Source: S5-327 sp965200975
GTDB lineage: Bacteria; Chloroflexota; Dehalococcoidia; Lucifugimonadales; Australimonadaceae
Assembly (NCBI GenBank): GCA_965200975.1
Contig: OZ241740.1
Coordinates: 806,001-870,000 of the forward strand
Length of the DNA: 64,000 nucleotides
Reading direction: 5' to 3'
Both the position numbers and the translations under genes were made by a program. The notes below the pieces were generated by a model. It did no database searches. It was not told the DNA's origin and was given only the letters and a program-made list of their open reading frames with translations. Shown one piece after another: positions 18,455-27,494 of the stretch; position 1 is the stretch's first letter; every line of letters begins with the position of its first letter.

Positions 18455-19366
18455 TTACCCCGCGTCCGCTTCCTTGGTCTCTCCGCCGTACAGGCTGGCT
18501 AGCAGGTCGAGGAACGCGGTTACGAGCGGGCCGTAGGACGACGCCTTGCGCACCATGACCGCAGTCGGCAGGGTGATGCGGCGCTCTTCATCGAGCGGCG
18601 TCTGGGCAAGCGTGCCGCCGTCGAGTTCACGCAGTATCGAGTGGCGCGGCAGGAAGCTAACCCCGAGCCCGCGCTCGATCATCCGTTTGGTCGATTCGAT
18701 GCTGTCCAGGTCCATCGCGATGTTCGGCACAATGCCGGCCTCGCGGCAGACGCGGTCGATCAGCACGAAGTAGGTGCTCTCCTTGTCGTAGATGATGAGC
18801 GGCTCGGTGCCGACCTCGTAGATGCTCGCATGGCCCTCCCGCGCAAACCGGTGGTCCGGGTGGGTTACGAGCACGATCTCCTCGTCATAGAGGTGAGTGG
18901 TCACCACCTCCGGGTGGTGGAGGGCGCGGGCGACCCCCACCTGAATCTCATCCGAGAGCACCAGTTCGAGCACCTCGGACGAGCGGCCCGTCTTGATGGC
19001 GACGTCTACGCCGGGGTGCCGGTTGCGGAACATTTCGAGGATTCCCGGCAGCACCGCGGAGGAGACTCCGCGCGCCGCGCCGATGTGGAGGCGGCCCGCA
19101 GCGGCGGAGCGGCTCGACGCGATAGCGTCCTTTCCGCGCTCCAGCGAGTCGATCGCGCGCTGCACGTAGGGCAGGAACATTCTGCCCGTGTCGGTGAGCC
19201 GGACTCCCCGGCCGACGCGGTGGAAGAGCGGCTCGCCAAGCTCGGCTTCGAGCGCAAGAATGCGCGCGCTGAGCGAGGGCTGCGTTACGCCGATAGCTGC
19301 GGCGGCCCGGCTGAACGAGTGCAGCCGCACCGCCAACAAAAACGCCTCGAGCTGCCCCAACTCCAT
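18455..19366 (-). CDS. LysR-family transcriptional regulator
   Basis: A 303-residue regulator with an N-terminal winged helix-turn-helix (residues about 1-60, including SFSRAAAAIGVTQPSLSARI) and a C-terminal effector-binding domain of the periplasmic-binding-protein type. The start ATG at 19366 (MELGQLEAF) matches the family N-terminus; longer upstream starts give non-homologous arginine-rich sequence. Its neighbours are co-oriented rather than divergent, so the regulated gene is not obvious; the acylase-family gene upstream at 19462-21798 is one candidate. Confidence 0.9.
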   Translation of the reverse strand: MELGQLEAFLLAVRLHSFSRAAAAIGVTQPSLSARILALEAELGEPLFHRVGRGVRLTDTGRMFLPYVQRAIDSLERGKDAIASSRSAAAGRLHIGAARGVSSAVLPGILEMFRNRHPGVDVAIKTGRSSEVLELVLSDEIQVGVARALHHPEVVTTHLYDEEIVLVTHPDHRFAREGHASIYEVGTEPLIIYDKESTYFVLIDRVCREAGIVPNIAMDLDSIESTKRMIERGLGVSFLPRHSILRELDGGTLAQTPLDEERRITLPTAVMVRKASSYGPLVTAFLDLLASLYGGETKEADAG

Positions 19367-19461
19367 TCTGGCCGTCCTGCGCCGCAATCCGGCGTGCCGC
19401 ACAGGATACCCAACGATTAGCCGCGGCTCACCCCCGAACCCGCTCGGATGGCGGGCGGGCG

Positions 19462-21798
19462 CTACTCCGGCGCGAGCCGCTGCGCAGTTTCGGCGTCCGC
19501 TTCGATGTCGCGCCAGTCGTAAAGCATGGGGCGCGTTTGGACGGCGGCCCACGTCGCGAGCTGGTCGGCGTAGTGGGAGCTGCCGGGCCGCCCGGAAGCG
19601 CCGAGCGGGACGATCCAGCGGGAGTTGCGCCAGTCGCGCAGGTCATACACGTAGCGCGCAACCGACACGGAGGTCGCGGTGAACGGCTCGTCGGCGATGT
19701 AGGCTCCTTGCAGGGGCGTTTCACCATCGCCGCTGATAGGCATGGATGGCGGATCGAGCAGCGCGGCCTGCTCGGGAAATACGGCGGAGAGCGGGTGCGT
19801 ATGGCGGGTGCGGTGGAGCGCTCCCCATACCCACGCGGACGAGTCGTCGCCGAGCAGTCCGCGCAAACGGCGCACGCCCTCGCGCAATGCGCCGGCGATG
19901 AGCGGGGCCCACGGCTCGCCGCCAGTGAGCGCGGTGTCGTCCGCCTCGACTGCGAGCCCGATCTGACGCCGAAGGACGCGCGTCACGGCGCCGGCCCCGC
20001 GCCCGCGTCCGCTTAGCGCCTCGGAGGCGAGCTCCGGGCCCAGAAGGCGCTGGCACACCGCGCGAAGGAGCTCCGTCATCGCGAACGAATACACGGTGGG
20101 GGCGGCGTCGCCGCGGTCCATCGAACCGTCCCAACCCTCGAGCAAGCGCCGGGCCTCTGCTTCGACAGGGCCGTCGACGGGCGCTGCGAGCAGGCGCGGG
20201 GTTATCTGCCGGGCGAGCAGCGAGCCGCGCGTGGCGTGGAGCGACTCCATTTCATCGACTCCGGCGTTCGTCAGATCGCGCAGGCGGCTGTTGAGCGCGC
20301 GGGCCCGCAGATCGGGCGCGAAGTCTATGCCGATAAAGTGGGGCGGAGCGCCGGTTACGCGGTTGTTGGCGGTAACGATGTACCCCTGCTCGGGATTGCG
20401 CAAGCGAGGATGCGAGGCGAACGGCGCCTCGCCGCTCCACTCGTGCTCCCCGGTCCAGCCGGGGACAGGCGCCCACGCGTTCGCTCCCGACCGGATGGGC
20501 AGCTTGCCGCGCATAAGGTAGCTGATGCCGCCGTGAACGTCGGCGCTCAGCAGGTTGTTGCACGGATCGACCCACTGCTCTTGCGCGTCCTCGAACTCGT
20601 CGCAGCTGCGGGCCGTCAGCATGCGCAGAATGCACTCCGCCCAGCGTCCCGGCTCGGCGGTGGCGGTGTATCGCATAGCGACGGCGTAGCCCGATGCGGG
20701 ATCGCCCAGGACGACTGGCCCGTGGTGCGTCTCGACTACGGAGACCGGGACGTCGGGGCCGCCGCGCACGCGCAGGGTCTCCTCGCGGAGCGCGGCGTCG
20801 CGCCAGGCGCCGCGGAACTCGTAACGGCGCGGGTCGCCGGGCGCGAACCGCTCGACGTACAGGTCCTGGTAGTCGGCAGCGGTGTGGGTGACGCACCAGG
20901 CGACGTAAGCGTTGTGTCCGAAGTGGTGGAACCCTGGTAGCCCGGCGAACGAGAGCCCGACCACGTCGAACTCCGGGCAGGCGATATGGTTCTGATAGTA
21001 GACGTTGGGCGTATCGGGCTGGCGGTGAGAATCGCCGGCGAGGAGCGGTCCGCCTGTGCGCGTGCGGTCAGCCGCCATAGCCCAACTGTTGCTGCCGGCG
21101 TCCGGCGGCTCGCTTTCGAGCGCGGCGCGGAGCGGAACAGAGGCGGGGAAGCGCGTCAGCTCGTGGCCGCCGCCCTGCTCGCCGTCGAATTCGGCGCCGG
21201 TAGGGATAATCATAAGGTCGCCGGAGCGGCGCGTCGGGAAGAGCGCGGCGACGGCGTCGGGGCCGATACGGTCGATGAGGCGCCCGCGCCACAGTTTGAA
21301 TTCGAACGTGCCCATAAACAGATGGCGCACCTTGAACACGGCGAGCCCGTCCCATGCGCGCCAGGGCTCCGGCTGCTCGTCCAGCAGCGCGTACTCGATG
21401 GGGAGCGCGCCGCCGCTCGCGATGTACGCGTTCACGCCCTCGGCGTAGGCGTCGAGCATCGCCCGCGTCGGAGCGTCGACGGCGGCGTAGTCGGCCCGGC
21501 TCGACGCCTCGAGCCCCATACGGCGGAGGAAGGCGTCCTGCTCCACGGCGGACGCCCCGAGCCATTCGGCGCTTCTGCCGTAGGCGCGATGGCGGTCCCA
21601 GTCCATCTGCCACAAGCGGTCTTGCGCGCAGAAGAAGCCCTGCGCGAAGAACGCGTCGCGCACTGTTTCTGCGCGGGCGTGCGGAATGCCGAGCGAATCG
21701 CGGAGCACCGTGACCTCCGCGTCCAGCCCCGGCAGCCGCTGCGGCGCGCGAAGGTCCGGCAGCGCGGCGATCAGATCGCGTTCGGAGAGATTCGGCAT
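19462..21798 (-). CDS. Penicillin-acylase-family Ntn hydrolase
   Basis: A 778-residue proenzyme of the penicillin/acylhomoserine-lactone acylase family (peptidase S45). The autocatalytic nucleophile is S236 in AGSNSWAM, which would become the N-terminus of the beta chain; residues 1-235 would form the alpha chain. Other family features are the early DSLGIPHARAET segment and ITANNRV-like TANNRVTG in the middle. No signal peptide is seen, whereas many relatives are exported. It probably hydrolyses an amide bond in an N-acyl compound; the substrate is not readable. Confidence 0.87.
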   Translation of the reverse strand: MPNLSERDLIAALPDLRAPQRLPGLDAEVTVLRDSLGIPHARAETVRDAFFAQGFFCAQDRLWQMDWDRHRAYGRSAEWLGASAVEQDAFLRRMGLEASSRADYAAVDAPTRAMLDAYAEGVNAYIASGGALPIEYALLDEQPEPWRAWDGLAVFKVRHLFMGTFEFKLWRGRLIDRIGPDAVAALFPTRRSGDLMIIPTGAEFDGEQGGGHELTRFPASVPLRAALESEPPDAGSNSWAMAADRTRTGGPLLAGDSHRQPDTPNVYYQNHIACPEFDVVGLSFAGLPGFHHFGHNAYVAWCVTHTAADYQDLYVERFAPGDPRRYEFRGAWRDAALREETLRVRGGPDVPVSVVETHHGPVVLGDPASGYAVAMRYTATAEPGRWAECILRMLTARSCDEFEDAQEQWVDPCNNLLSADVHGGISYLMRGKLPIRSGANAWAPVPGWTGEHEWSGEAPFASHPRLRNPEQGYIVTANNRVTGAPPHFIGIDFAPDLRARALNSRLRDLTNAGVDEMESLHATRGSLLARQITPRLLAAPVDGPVEAEARRLLEGWDGSMDRGDAAPTVYSFAMTELLRAVCQRLLGPELASEALSGRGRGAGAVTRVLRRQIGLAVEADDTALTGGEPWAPLIAGALREGVRRLRGLLGDDSSAWVWGALHRTRHTHPLSAVFPEQAALLDPPSMPISGDGETPLQGAYIADEPFTATSVSVARYVYDLRDWRNSRWIVPLGASGRPGSSHYADQLATWAAVQTRPMLYDWRDIEADAETAQRLAPE

Positions 21799-21875
21799 AG
21801 CAGAGGCATGCTAACACCGCTATCACTCTCCGCGCCTAAACCAGATATCGCTGCTAGCTCCCTAACCCAACAACG

Positions 21876-21912
21876 AGGGGGTCTGGGGGAGCGGACGCTC
21901 TCCCAGCAGCGC
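21876..21912 (-). repeat. Dispersed hairpin repeat, copy A
   Basis: A 37-bp element containing an interrupted palindrome (GGGAGAGCG, TC, CGCTCCCCC) followed by AGACCCCCT. It is the exact reverse complement of copy B at 22892-22928, and the pair brackets the fibronectin-III gene. Similarity extends outward to CTCGTTGTTGGGTT (about 21862-21875), as in copy C. Confidence 0.85.
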
Positions 21913-21935
21913 GCCGGCAGCTATGGCCCACCGCT

Positions 21936-22790
21936 TCATGGCGTCTCTTCCGGCGTCGGCGTAGGCAGCTCTATTGGGGTAACTGGCATCGGCTCCAGCG
22001 GCGCGGGGTCAGGGTTCACGTAGATCACGCCCGGCAGTTCGGATAACTCTCCCACCAACGGCAGAGGGATTGAACCTAGAATGCCTGGCTGGTTGTCAAT
22101 GTGCGGCCTGGAAGGCCCGTACCAAACCTCTCCGCTGCCGCCATGCCGGACAATCCACTCTATTGCCGCGAGCGCGGACGCCTCGTCGGTCAGATTTACG
22201 TACACCAGCAACTGACCGGAGTCCGAGTCCATGAACTCGCTGATGATCCTGCCTGTCGCGCCGGCGTCGAGGTCGTCCCCTGTCCAATTGCCGGCCTCCG
22301 CGTCCGTCAGCATCCGCTGACTCTCCTTGGCGTCGCTCCGCTCGTAGTCCCACAGCCACTGGGTTAGTTGCGCGGGAGTGTACGCCTCAGGATAGTGCGG
22401 CAATTTGGGGTAGAACCATGGCGGGTAACATGCATCCCCCAGCGTGCGGGGCGGCACCCACGGCTGAAGCCAGCGTTCGGCGCCGGAGGTCTCCGCCAAG
22501 TCCCCCGGTATGGGAAACCATTGATCGCCGACAACGCGATGCACTGCCACCTCATACTGTACGCCTGGCGTCAGCCCGGTGATTTGGTGGTGGAAGTTCT
22601 TTCTACTGCCTTCGTAGCTCGTTGAGGGCGCACTCGCGGCGGACGTAACTTTCACAGACCCCATGACCTCGGCGGAGCCAGCTATCCGGTGCTTCACGAT
22701 GTACGAATCGGCGCTGACGCCGAATGGCGGCTGCCAGAGCACATGCAGGGACGCGTGCCCCGGCGCTATCCTGACAGTGCCGAAATCCAC
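21936..22790 (-). CDS. Orphan fibronectin type III protein, start unclear
   Basis: A 284-residue reading frame. Residues about 1-95 resemble a fibronectin type III domain (HVLWQPPFG, DSYIVKHRI, ITGLTPGVQYEVAVHRV). Residues about 150-260 form an alpha/beta stretch (LLVYVNLTDEASALAAIEWI then GVIYV) that recalls protease propeptide-like folds; this is weak. The end is Pro/Thr-rich (PTPTPEETP). The only start is a GTG inside the domain's first strand, with no signal peptide and an open frame further upstream lacking start codons. It may be a fragment of a larger secreted protein. Perfect inverted repeats lie on both sides. Confidence 0.5.
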   Translation of the reverse strand: MDFGTVRIAPGHASLHVLWQPPFGVSADSYIVKHRIAGSAEVMGSVKVTSAASAPSTSYEGSRKNFHHQITGLTPGVQYEVAVHRVVGDQWFPIPGDLAETSGAERWLQPWVPPRTLGDACYPPWFYPKLPHYPEAYTPAQLTQWLWDYERSDAKESQRMLTDAEAGNWTGDDLDAGATGRIISEFMDSDSGQLLVYVNLTDEASALAAIEWIVRHGGSGEVWYGPSRPHIDNQPGILGSIPLPLVGELSELPGVIYVNPDPAPLEPMPVTPIELPTPTPEETP

Positions 22791-22891
22791 GCTAAAGACC
22801 GGCGTTGGACACTCCCAAACTGACGGCCCCCTGGGGGAGCTTAGCAGCCCCCGGAGCAGGAGCGGCAGTGGGAGGGAGCGTGAGCGCTGGG

Positions 22892-22928
22892 GCGCTGCTG
22901 GGAGAGCGTCCGCTCCCCCAGACCCCCT
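22892..22928 (+). repeat. Dispersed hairpin repeat, copy B
   Basis: The exact 37-bp inverted partner of copy A. Further CAGACC/CCCCTGGGGAGC-type short motifs surround it at about 22825-22985, making this 288-bp gap almost wholly repeat material. Confidence 0.85.
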
Positions 22929-23078
22929 GGCAGCCTCCCGCAGACCTCGTGGGGAGCCTTCTGCAGACCCCCTGGGGAGCTATGGCGCTAGCCATTCCGG
23001 GCAGGTGCGGAAGGGGGGCCTGCAAGATGCAGCCGGTGTAACGGCGTAACATAGCCCTATCCACCAGGAGGCGTCCCG

Positions 23079-23966
23079 ATGCCTGAATTGCGCAAGATCG
23101 GTCTGATTACGTTCGGCGAGAGCGCGGTGGCGGCGCTCGCCAGGGCCGGCGGCATTTTCGAGAGCGAGGGGTTAGAGGTCGAGGAGACGCGCACGCCAAG
23201 CTCAACCGAGCAGATGCGCGGACTCATACAGAACCGCTGGCAGATCGCGTCGACTGCGTTCGACAACGTGCTTGCATGGTCGGAGCGCGAGGGGCCGGAG
23301 GTCGTGGCCGTCGCCAAGGCGAGCGAAGGCGTCAATTTGCCAATGCACGTGCGGCCCGAGATTCAGACGTGGGACGACCTCCGGGGCAAGGCCCTGGCCG
23401 TCGACGCAGTCGATACTGCCTACGGGCTGGTGCTGCGGCGAATGCTGCAAGAGCACGGGCTCGAGCTCGACCGCGATTACACCTTCGTTCCGGCAGGGGC
23501 GACCGGCTACCGGTTCGAGTCGATGGAGAAGGGCGAGACGTACGCCGGCATCCTCAATCCGCCCTGGAACGCCCGCGCCGAGGAGGCCGGAATGCGCCTC
23601 TTCGCCCGCCACGATGAGGTCGTCCCCGATTACCCCGGAGGGACGTACGCCGTCTGCAAGCCGTGGGCCGAGGCGAACCGCGCGACAGTGACAGCGTTCC
23701 TTCGCGCGCTCGCCGCCGCGACGCGCTGGGCCGCCGACCCCGCACGCCGGAAGGCGGCCTCGGAACTGGTCGCCTCGGCTATGAGCACCGACCCTGCCCG
23801 CGCCGAGGTCGCGCTGTCGCGGCTTCCGGCGTCGCTCGAACTGGCGCCGCAAGCGCTCGCCGTCCCGCTCGATATTCGGTTGCGGTTCGGCCTGACGCCC
23901 CCTCACGGAACAGACGTGGCGGGGTTCCTCGACACGTCGTACCTGGAGGACGCCCTCAGGGGTTAG
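23079..23966 (+). CDS. NMT1/SsuA-like substrate-binding protein
   Basis: A 295-residue periplasmic-binding-protein fold of the NMT1/THI5 and SsuA/TauA group, which bind pyrimidines, sulfonates or related small molecules. Recognisable segments are the N-terminal IGLITFGESAV, the WDDLRGKALAVDAVDTAYG hinge region and YTFVPAGATGYRFESM. No signal peptide or lipobox is visible and no permease or ATPase is adjacent, so it may be cytoplasmic or enzyme-like rather than a transporter component. CCAGGAGG stands just before the ATG. Confidence 0.75.
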   Translation: MPELRKIGLITFGESAVAALARAGGIFESEGLEVEETRTPSSTEQMRGLIQNRWQIASTAFDNVLAWSEREGPEVVAVAKASEGVNLPMHVRPEIQTWDDLRGKALAVDAVDTAYGLVLRRMLQEHGLELDRDYTFVPAGATGYRFESMEKGETYAGILNPPWNARAEEAGMRLFARHDEVVPDYPGGTYAVCKPWAEANRATVTAFLRALAAATRWAADPARRKAASELVASAMSTDPARAEVALSRLPASLELAPQALAVPLDIRLRFGLTPPHGTDVAGFLDTSYLEDALRG

Positions 23967-23967
23967 T

Positions 23968-24011
23968 TGCGCTACGCGGGCGCGATCAATGCGCTACGCG
24001 GGCGCGATCAA
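23968..24011. repeat. Perfect 22-bp tandem duplication
   Basis: Two adjacent exact copies (23968-23989 and 23990-24011) beginning TGCGCTACGCGG. The second copy contains the last five codons and stop of the minus-strand gene at 23994; the first provides an unused second copy of that ending. Confidence 0.9.
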
Positions 24012-24362
24012 CAGGAAGAGACCAGCGGTGATTACAGCCGCTATAGTCCCTGCCAGCGCCCAGGAGAGTATGGAGACACGGGTGGATAGCGCCTGCATCC
24101 CGCGCAGCAGCGCCTCCTCCTGTGCGGCCATCTGCGAGATGAGGCTGGACTGTTCTAGCTCATGCTTCTCTAATTCGCTCAGCCGCTGCTCGATATCGGC
24201 GCGTAGTTTCGGGAGGCTGTCGCTCCCCTCGGTTCCAGGACCAGGACTTGATCGCCCCCGCCGCTGAGCGGCGTCCAGCAGCTTGGCGGCGACGTCCATC
24301 AGCATAGGCGTATTTACTACGATCTCTTTCCATGGAACCGCACTGAGCAGAAAGGCGTACAT
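23994..24362 (-). CDS. Tail-anchored coiled-coil membrane protein
   Basis: A 122-residue protein with no recognised family. Residues about 52-85 form a likely coiled coil (LRADIEQRLSELEKHELEQ), and residues about 97-120 are one hydrophobic transmembrane helix ending at the stop. AAGGGAGA lies 6 nt before the ATG. The plan resembles small tail-anchored proteins. It converges with the NMT1-like gene and its 3' end lies in a tandem duplication. Confidence 0.6.
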   Translation of the reverse strand: MYAFLLSAVPWKEIVVNTPMLMDVAAKLLDAAQRRGRSSPGPGTEGSDSLPKLRADIEQRLSELEKHELEQSSLISQMAAQEEALLRGMQALSTRVSILSWALAGTIAAVITAGLFLLIAPA

Positions 24363-24419
24363 GCAAGTTCTCCCTTACGCGCGGGGCGTTGTCGTGAAAT
24401 GCGGAGTCAGGTTTAGGAG

Positions 24420-25328
24420 TTAGGGCTCGCTCTGCGCAGGCCGGCGCGCCTCAATGGCCGCGTGCCGCGCAAGCAACTGCGCCGCCCGCTGCACGACCGG
24501 GACGTCGATCATCTTGCCGTCGAGCTGGAAGGAGCCGCGGCCCGACTGCTCAGCCTCGGCGTTTGCTTCGATGATGCGCTGCGCGCTCGCCACCTCGTCG
24601 GCGCCGGGGCTGAACGCCTCGTTGAGCACGGGCACGACGCTCGGGTGGATGCACGAGGCGCCCTCGAGTCCGAAGCGCCGCGCCTTGAGCGCGACCTCCC
24701 GCACCGCCCCGAGGTCCTGGTAGTCCGCGACTGTGCCGAAGATGCCGAGCGCCATCACGCCGGCGGCTTTCGCCGCATAGACGGACTGCGTCTTGGGGTA
24801 GAGCAGCGTCTCGGAGTCGGGCTGCATACCGAGCGACGAGGCGAGGTCTTCCGCGCCGATGGTGATGGCCGCGATGCGCGGGCTCGACTTTGCGATATCG
24901 CCGATGCGGAAGAACGCGCCGGGCGTCTCCACCATGGCGAGAAAGGCCGTCGCGCCCGCTGGCATGCCCCGCTCGCGCTCGAGATCCGACACGAGCTCGT
25001 CGAGGAGTTGCACGTGGTCGGGGCCGGCGATCTTCGGCAGCACAAGGGCATGGACGTCGGGCGATACGCTCGCCTCAATGTCGCGCACGGCGAGCCGCAG
25101 GGGCTGGTTGACGCGCACGAGCACGTCGGCCCCTCCTTGCCCTACGCGCCGGGCGGCGGCCTGTACGCCTTCGCGCGCCGCCGCCTTCTCCGCAAGCGGC
25201 ACGGAGTCCTCCAGATCGAGAATGACTCCGTCGGCGCCGCGCTCGTGCGCCTTCGCCAGGTACCGCTCGACGTTTGCCGGCACGTACAGCAGCGATCGCC
25301 ACACTGGCGGCTTTCGTAGATTGCTCAT
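24420..25328 (-). CDS. HpcH/HpaI-family lyase (CitE-like)
   Basis: A 302-residue TIM-barrel protein of the citrate lyase beta/malyl-CoA lyase/citramalyl-CoA lyase group. Diagnostic stretches are RSLLYVPANVERYLAKA at the start, GVILDLEDSVP (metal-binding acidic residues), VRVNQ and AITIGAEDLASSLG. Such enzymes cleave CoA thioesters such as (S)-citramalyl-CoA or malyl-CoA. The start overlaps the stop of the CoA-transferase gene as ATGA, so both are made together. A malyl-CoA or itaconate-type pathway is a reasonable inference, not proven. Confidence 0.87.
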   Translation of the reverse strand: MSNLRKPPVWRSLLYVPANVERYLAKAHERGADGVILDLEDSVPLAEKAAAREGVQAAARRVGQGGADVLVRVNQPLRLAVRDIEASVSPDVHALVLPKIAGPDHVQLLDELVSDLERERGMPAGATAFLAMVETPGAFFRIGDIAKSSPRIAAITIGAEDLASSLGMQPDSETLLYPKTQSVYAAKAAGVMALGIFGTVADYQDLGAVREVALKARRFGLEGASCIHPSVVPVLNEAFSPGADEVASAQRIIEANAEAEQSGRGSFQLDGKMIDVPVVQRAAQLLARHAAIEARRPAQSEP

Positions 25329-26545
25329 CCGATAACTCCTCGGGCCCTCAGCCTGCTCAGCTCTTCAGCCGAGACGCCTGCCCCGCCGTAGATTTCGTCG
25401 TTGTGCTGCCCAAGCGCCGGCGCAGGGTAGCGGAAAGTCCCCGGCGTCCCTGATAGCCGCGGAACGATGTTGTGCGACGGGAGCATCCCCGTATCGTCGT
25501 CCGGGAGGTCGACGACTACCTCGCGCTCGATGACGTGCGGGTCCTCGAGGAACTGCGCGATGTCGTAGACGGGCCCAGCGGTCACGCCGGAGCCGCTGAA
25601 GGCGGCGAGCGCCTCGTCCAGCGTGCGCTCGGCCACCCAGCCGCCTACGATAGCGTCGACCTCGGCGCGATGGCGCACGCGCTCGGCGTTGCTTCGGAAG
25701 CGCGGATCGGCGATGGCGTCCTCGCGTCCGACGACGCGGAAGACGCGCTCCGCCATCGACTGGATGGACGCAGAGAGCGCCACCCACTTGCCGTCCCTTG
25801 TCGCGTAGACGTTGCGGGGCGACGCTGTGTTGGAGGCGCTGCCAACGCGCTGCTTGATGTTCCCGTCGATGCGGTGGCCGGCGGCGTCGGCCCCAAGTAT
25901 GGAGAAGACCGGCTCGAGCAGCGAGAGGTCGATCACCTGGCCGGGCCCTCCCTTCACTTCGCGCTCGCGCAGGGCGATGAGCACGGCCATTGCGCCATAC
26001 AGCCCCGCCGCCATATCGGCAAGCGCCATGGGAGGCAGCACCGGCTCCCGGTCGGGAAAGCCGTTGCGGTGCGCGAATCCGGACATCGCCTCGACCAGCG
26101 TCCCGAACCCGGGGCGTTCGCGGTAGGGCCCCGTCTGCCCGAAACCGGACACGCGCACGATAACCAGCCCCGGGTTGTCGTGGTGGAGCGCGTCGGGCCC
26201 GAGTCCCATCTCCTCCAGCCGGCCGGGGATGAAGTTCTCTACGAGCGCATCAGCGCCGGAGGTCAGGCGGCGGATGAGCGTCAGACCATCGGGCTCGCGC
26301 AGATTGACGGACACGCTCTTCTTGTTGCGGCAGTACGTCTTCCAGTGCGTCTGCACCGAGCTGTCGCCCCAGGCGCGGAGCGGGTCGCCGTGGGGGAGAG
26401 CCTCTATCTTCACGACCTCCGCGCCGAAATCGGCCAGCTGCAGCGTGAGCATATTGCCCGCCACGAGCCGCGACATATCGAGCACCCGCAGGCCGTGAAG
26501 CGGCCCGTAGTCGTCGGGGTTGAACTGTTTCGCGTGGATCGTCAC
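25325..26545 (-). CDS. CaiB/BaiF family III CoA transferase
   Basis: A 406-residue CoA transferase that moves CoA between carboxylic acids. Family marks are LRVLDMSRLVAGNML at the N-terminus, DFGAEVVKIE, the catalytic-aspartate region in the centre (MALADMAAGLYGAMAVL) and GQVIDLSLLEPV. Full length. The start is GTG at 26545 with no clear Shine-Dalgarno. It is coupled to the CitE-like lyase by a 4-nt overlap, suggesting that the transferase activates a dicarboxylate which the lyase then cleaves. Confidence 0.88.
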   Translation of the reverse strand: MTIHAKQFNPDDYGPLHGLRVLDMSRLVAGNMLTLQLADFGAEVVKIEALPHGDPLRAWGDSSVQTHWKTYCRNKKSVSVNLREPDGLTLIRRLTSGADALVENFIPGRLEEMGLGPDALHHDNPGLVIVRVSGFGQTGPYRERPGFGTLVEAMSGFAHRNGFPDREPVLPPMALADMAAGLYGAMAVLIALREREVKGGPGQVIDLSLLEPVFSILGADAAGHRIDGNIKQRVGSASNTASPRNVYATRDGKWVALSASIQSMAERVFRVVGREDAIADPRFRSNAERVRHRAEVDAIVGGWVAERTLDEALAAFSGSGVTAGPVYDIAQFLEDPHVIEREVVVDLPDDDTGMLPSHNIVPRLSGTPGTFRYPAPALGQHNDEIYGGAGVSAEELSRLRARGVIG

Positions 26546-26610
26546 TGCGCCGGCCGGGCCTCCTGCCCCGATTCTACCCCGGCAGTCCCTAAATCCGGCG
26601 CCCTATTCCG

Positions 26611-26640
26611 TTGACCCCCCTCTTTGTAGGGTCTTAGACT
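26611..26640 (+). promoter_or_regulatory. Possible sigma-70-type promoter for ku
   Basis: TTGACC and TAGACT are separated by 18 nt, about 30 nt before the ku ATG. GAGGAGGGG lies 9 nt before the start codon. No experimental support; the hexamers are imperfect. Confidence 0.4.
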
Positions 26641-26671
26641 TTTTTGCCGGCGTGAGGAGGGGAATTCGCGA

Positions 26672-27493
26672 ATGGCGCGCGCGATCTGGAAGGGCGCGAT
26701 CAGCTTCGGGATGGTGGCCATTCCCATGAAGCTGTACGTCGCAACCGAGAGCAAGGACATCGGCTTCGTGCAGCTGCACAAGTCGTGCCATTCGCGCTTG
26801 CGGCAGAAGCGTTGGTGCCCCCACCACGACCACGAGGTGGAGTACGCCGACATCGTCAGGGGGTACGAGTTCACCAAGGGCGAGTACCTCGTGATGGAGG
26901 AGGAGGACTTCGAGAGCCTCCCGCTGAAATCGACCCACACCATCGAAATCGTGAGGTTCGTCGATATCGCGAGCATCGACCCCGTCCACTACGAGAAGAG
27001 TTACCACATCGAGCCCGAGAGCGTCGGCATTAAGCCGTTCTACCTGCTGAAGAAGGCGTTGGACTCCACGAACCGGGTCGCCATCGCCAAGGTGGCGCTG
27101 CGGAACAAGGAGCACTTGTGCCTCGTGCGTCCGTATGAAGCTGGGCTGATGATGGAGACGCTCTACTACCCGGACGAGATCCGCAGCACGGTCGAGCTCA
27201 ACATCCCCGGCGAAGCCGAGGTGAGCGATGCGGAGCTGCAGATGGCCGTAATGCTTGTCGACCAGTTCACCGGCGAGTTCGAGCCCGGCGCCTATCACGA
27301 CGAGTACCGCGGCGCTCTGCAGCAGGTCATCGAGGCGAAGCTCGGCTCCGGCGCTCCCGTCTCCTCGGCGCCCGATTCCCCCGCCGGAAGAGTGCTTGAC
27401 CTGATGGAGGCGCTCCGAGCGTCGCTCGAGGCTTCCCGCGCCGCTTCGGACGCTCCAGAGGTTGCCGACGTCCGGAAGAGGGAAGCCTCGTAG
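26672..27493 (+). CDS. ku: Ku DNA end-binding protein
   Basis: A bacterial Ku homodimer that threads onto DNA ends and recruits LigD in non-homologous end joining. The 273-residue sequence starts with the family signature ARAIWKGAISFGMVAIPMKL and includes the core segments EEDFESL, FVDIASIDPVHYEKSYH and VALRNKEHLCLVRP. The C-terminal tail is Ala/Ser-rich. It is followed directly by a ligase-like gene whose active-site motifs are eroded; the intact LigD is at 9231-11972. Confidence 0.95.
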   Translation: MARAIWKGAISFGMVAIPMKLYVATESKDIGFVQLHKSCHSRLRQKRWCPHHDHEVEYADIVRGYEFTKGEYLVMEEEDFESLPLKSTHTIEIVRFVDIASIDPVHYEKSYHIEPESVGIKPFYLLKKALDSTNRVAIAKVALRNKEHLCLVRPYEAGLMMETLYYPDEIRSTVELNIPGEAEVSDAELQMAVMLVDQFTGEFEPGAYHDEYRGALQQVIEAKLGSGAPVSSAPDSPAGRVLDLMEALRASLEASRAASDAPEVADVRKREAS

Positions 27494-27494
27494 C

